Made by a program: the position numbers and the translations under genes. Under the pieces are notes generated by a model. That model ran no database searches and had not been told where the DNA came from. It saw nothing but the letters and a program-made list of their open reading frames with translations. DNA of 64,000 nucleotides from CBDEVH01 sp965243565 (GTDB lineage: Bacteria; Pseudomonadota; Gammaproteobacteria; Tethybacterales; Persebacteraceae): the NCBI GenBank assembly GCA_965243565.1, contig OZ251571.1:1612001-1676000 (forward strand), written 5' to 3'. Shown piece by piece: positions 63,342-64,000 of the stretch (positions are counted from its first letter, which is position 1; the number at the start of each line of letters is the position of its first letter).

Positions 63342-64000
63342 ATGCCGTCTATCACTATCAATCTTGACGAAAAAGAACAACATTTTTTATTAACAGGTGA
63401 TATTAGCGATATTTTAGCTAATGGGCGATTAATGTTTTCATTAAGAAGATTGGGTTATCAAAAAAACAACCAAGATTTAATAGTCCCATACTCTACTGAA
63501 CATACAAAAATACCTATACTACAAGAATTACAAGAATTATTAGGAAAATTTAACTTTATAGAAGAACAAAGTCAAATCACACAAACATCATTAGATAATT
63601 TTTATCAAGAACAAAAAACATTTAAAATTTTTTCAGATAAAGCAAAATTTATTAGAAACAGCCAATTTAGTGACTTGGAAAATGATGAAAATCTGCGTGA
63701 ATTTTATCATGTCGTTTCACCGCAATTTATTAGAAATCTTAAAGATTTTCAATGGTTGTCAGCATACCATATGGCGTTTTCTCAAAAATCTTGTAATTTT
63801 TCAATCCCTGGGGCAGGTAAAACTGCTATTGTTTATGCGGCTTATGCATATTTAAAGAGCAGCCAAAATTCAAATAAAAAAGTAGATAAATTAGTTGTTA
63901 TTGGACCGAAATCATCTTTTGCACCTTGGGAAAACGAGTATAAAGAATGTTTTGGTAAGAATATTACTTCTCAAAGAATATCTGGCGAGGTATTAATTGA
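63342..64000 (+). CDS. SNF2/DEAD-like ATPase (helicase), partial at right edge
   Basis: The gene starts at ATG 63342, one base after the previous stop, and runs off the window after 219 codons. The N-terminal 130 residues are unrecognised (PSITINLDEKEQHFLLTGDI). A Q-motif-like FQWLSAYHMAFSQKS precedes Walker A SCNFSIPGAGKTAIVYAAYA (about 150-170), then KLVVIGPKSSFAPWENEYKE, which equals motif Ia of SNF2-family ATPases. Walker B and the C-terminal lobe lie outside. With the methyltransferase it suggests an ATP-dependent restriction or defence system. Confidence 0.8.
   Translation, partial: MPSITINLDEKEQHFLLTGDISDILANGRLMFSLRRLGYQKNNQDLIVPYSTEHTKIPILQELQELLGKFNFIEEQSQITQTSLDNFYQEQKTFKIFSDKAKFIRNSQFSDLENDENLREFYHVVSPQFIRNLKDFQWLSAYHMAFSQKSCNFSIPGAGKTAIVYAAYAYLKSSQNSNKKVDKLVVIGPKSSFAPWENEYKECFGKNITSQRISGEVLI

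Overview
This window is AT-rich DNA from a Gram-negative bacterium, most probably a host-associated gammaproteobacterium. The evidence is lipid A and Kdo genes in the gammaproteobacterial order lpxK-Trm112-kdsB, a ruvB-ybgC-tolQRA cluster, lipobox lipoproteins, and a mixture of intact metabolic genes with many decaying genes. No species name is claimed; the 16S gene is not in the window.

Layout. 0-15 kb is mostly housekeeping and catabolic: a truncated enolase-superfamily gene, two DMT exporters, pgi, a YbaK deacylase, a CBS protein, ruvB-ybgC-tolQ-tolR-tolA with a class IV aminotransferase where tolB-pal would be expected, a lipoprotein, and a large bifunctional putA. 14.5-30.1 kb is accessory: a rhuM pseudogene, then five near-identical genes for secreted ankyrin-repeat proteins. 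A broken type III methyltransferase gene fused to the tail of a polymorphic-toxin gene, and a lipoprotein that may be its immunity partner, interrupt the array after the first copy. The array ends at dinB. 31-43.6 kb is a methylated-amine and betaine region: trimethylamine monooxygenase, a betaine/TMAO-type ABC transporter (binding protein and double-domain permease), choline sulfatase, a Rieske monooxygenase of the betaine/carnitine type and two SDR dehydrogenases. It is cut off by a 199-bp duplication that destroys a 3-hydroxyacyl-CoA-dehydrogenase-like gene.

43.6-49 kb holds a lipoprotein with an overlapping 52-residue membrane protein, an inverted-repeat (MITE-like) element, a decayed TbpB-like barrel gene, and a complete 23S rRNA gene that stands alone, with no 16S or 5S beside it and with its own promoter, processing stem and terminator. 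49.5-57.7 kb returns to core genes: lpxK, a Trm112-like gene, kdsB, lipB, rpmB-rpmG, then ggt, hglS and uronate dehydrogenase. 57.7-60.2 kb is a graveyard of NYN, HNH, DUF1772-like and other fragments, plus a tRNA-Ser gene collapsed to 40 nt. From 60.2 kb to the right edge lies an apparently intact restriction or defence island: a C5-cytosine methyltransferase with an extra C-terminal domain, a ParB-like protein split by a frameshift, and the start of a Walker-A ATPase resembling SNF2 helicases.

The catabolic genes suggest life on amino acids (proline, gamma-glutamyl peptides, lysine products), uronates and osmolytes such as choline sulfate, betaines and methylamines, which fits a marine or host-associated niche. 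The expanded ankyrin family and polymorphic-toxin remains suggest interaction with a host and with competing bacteria. Abundant pseudogenes, short duplications and unlinked rRNA point to a genome being reduced and rearranged.
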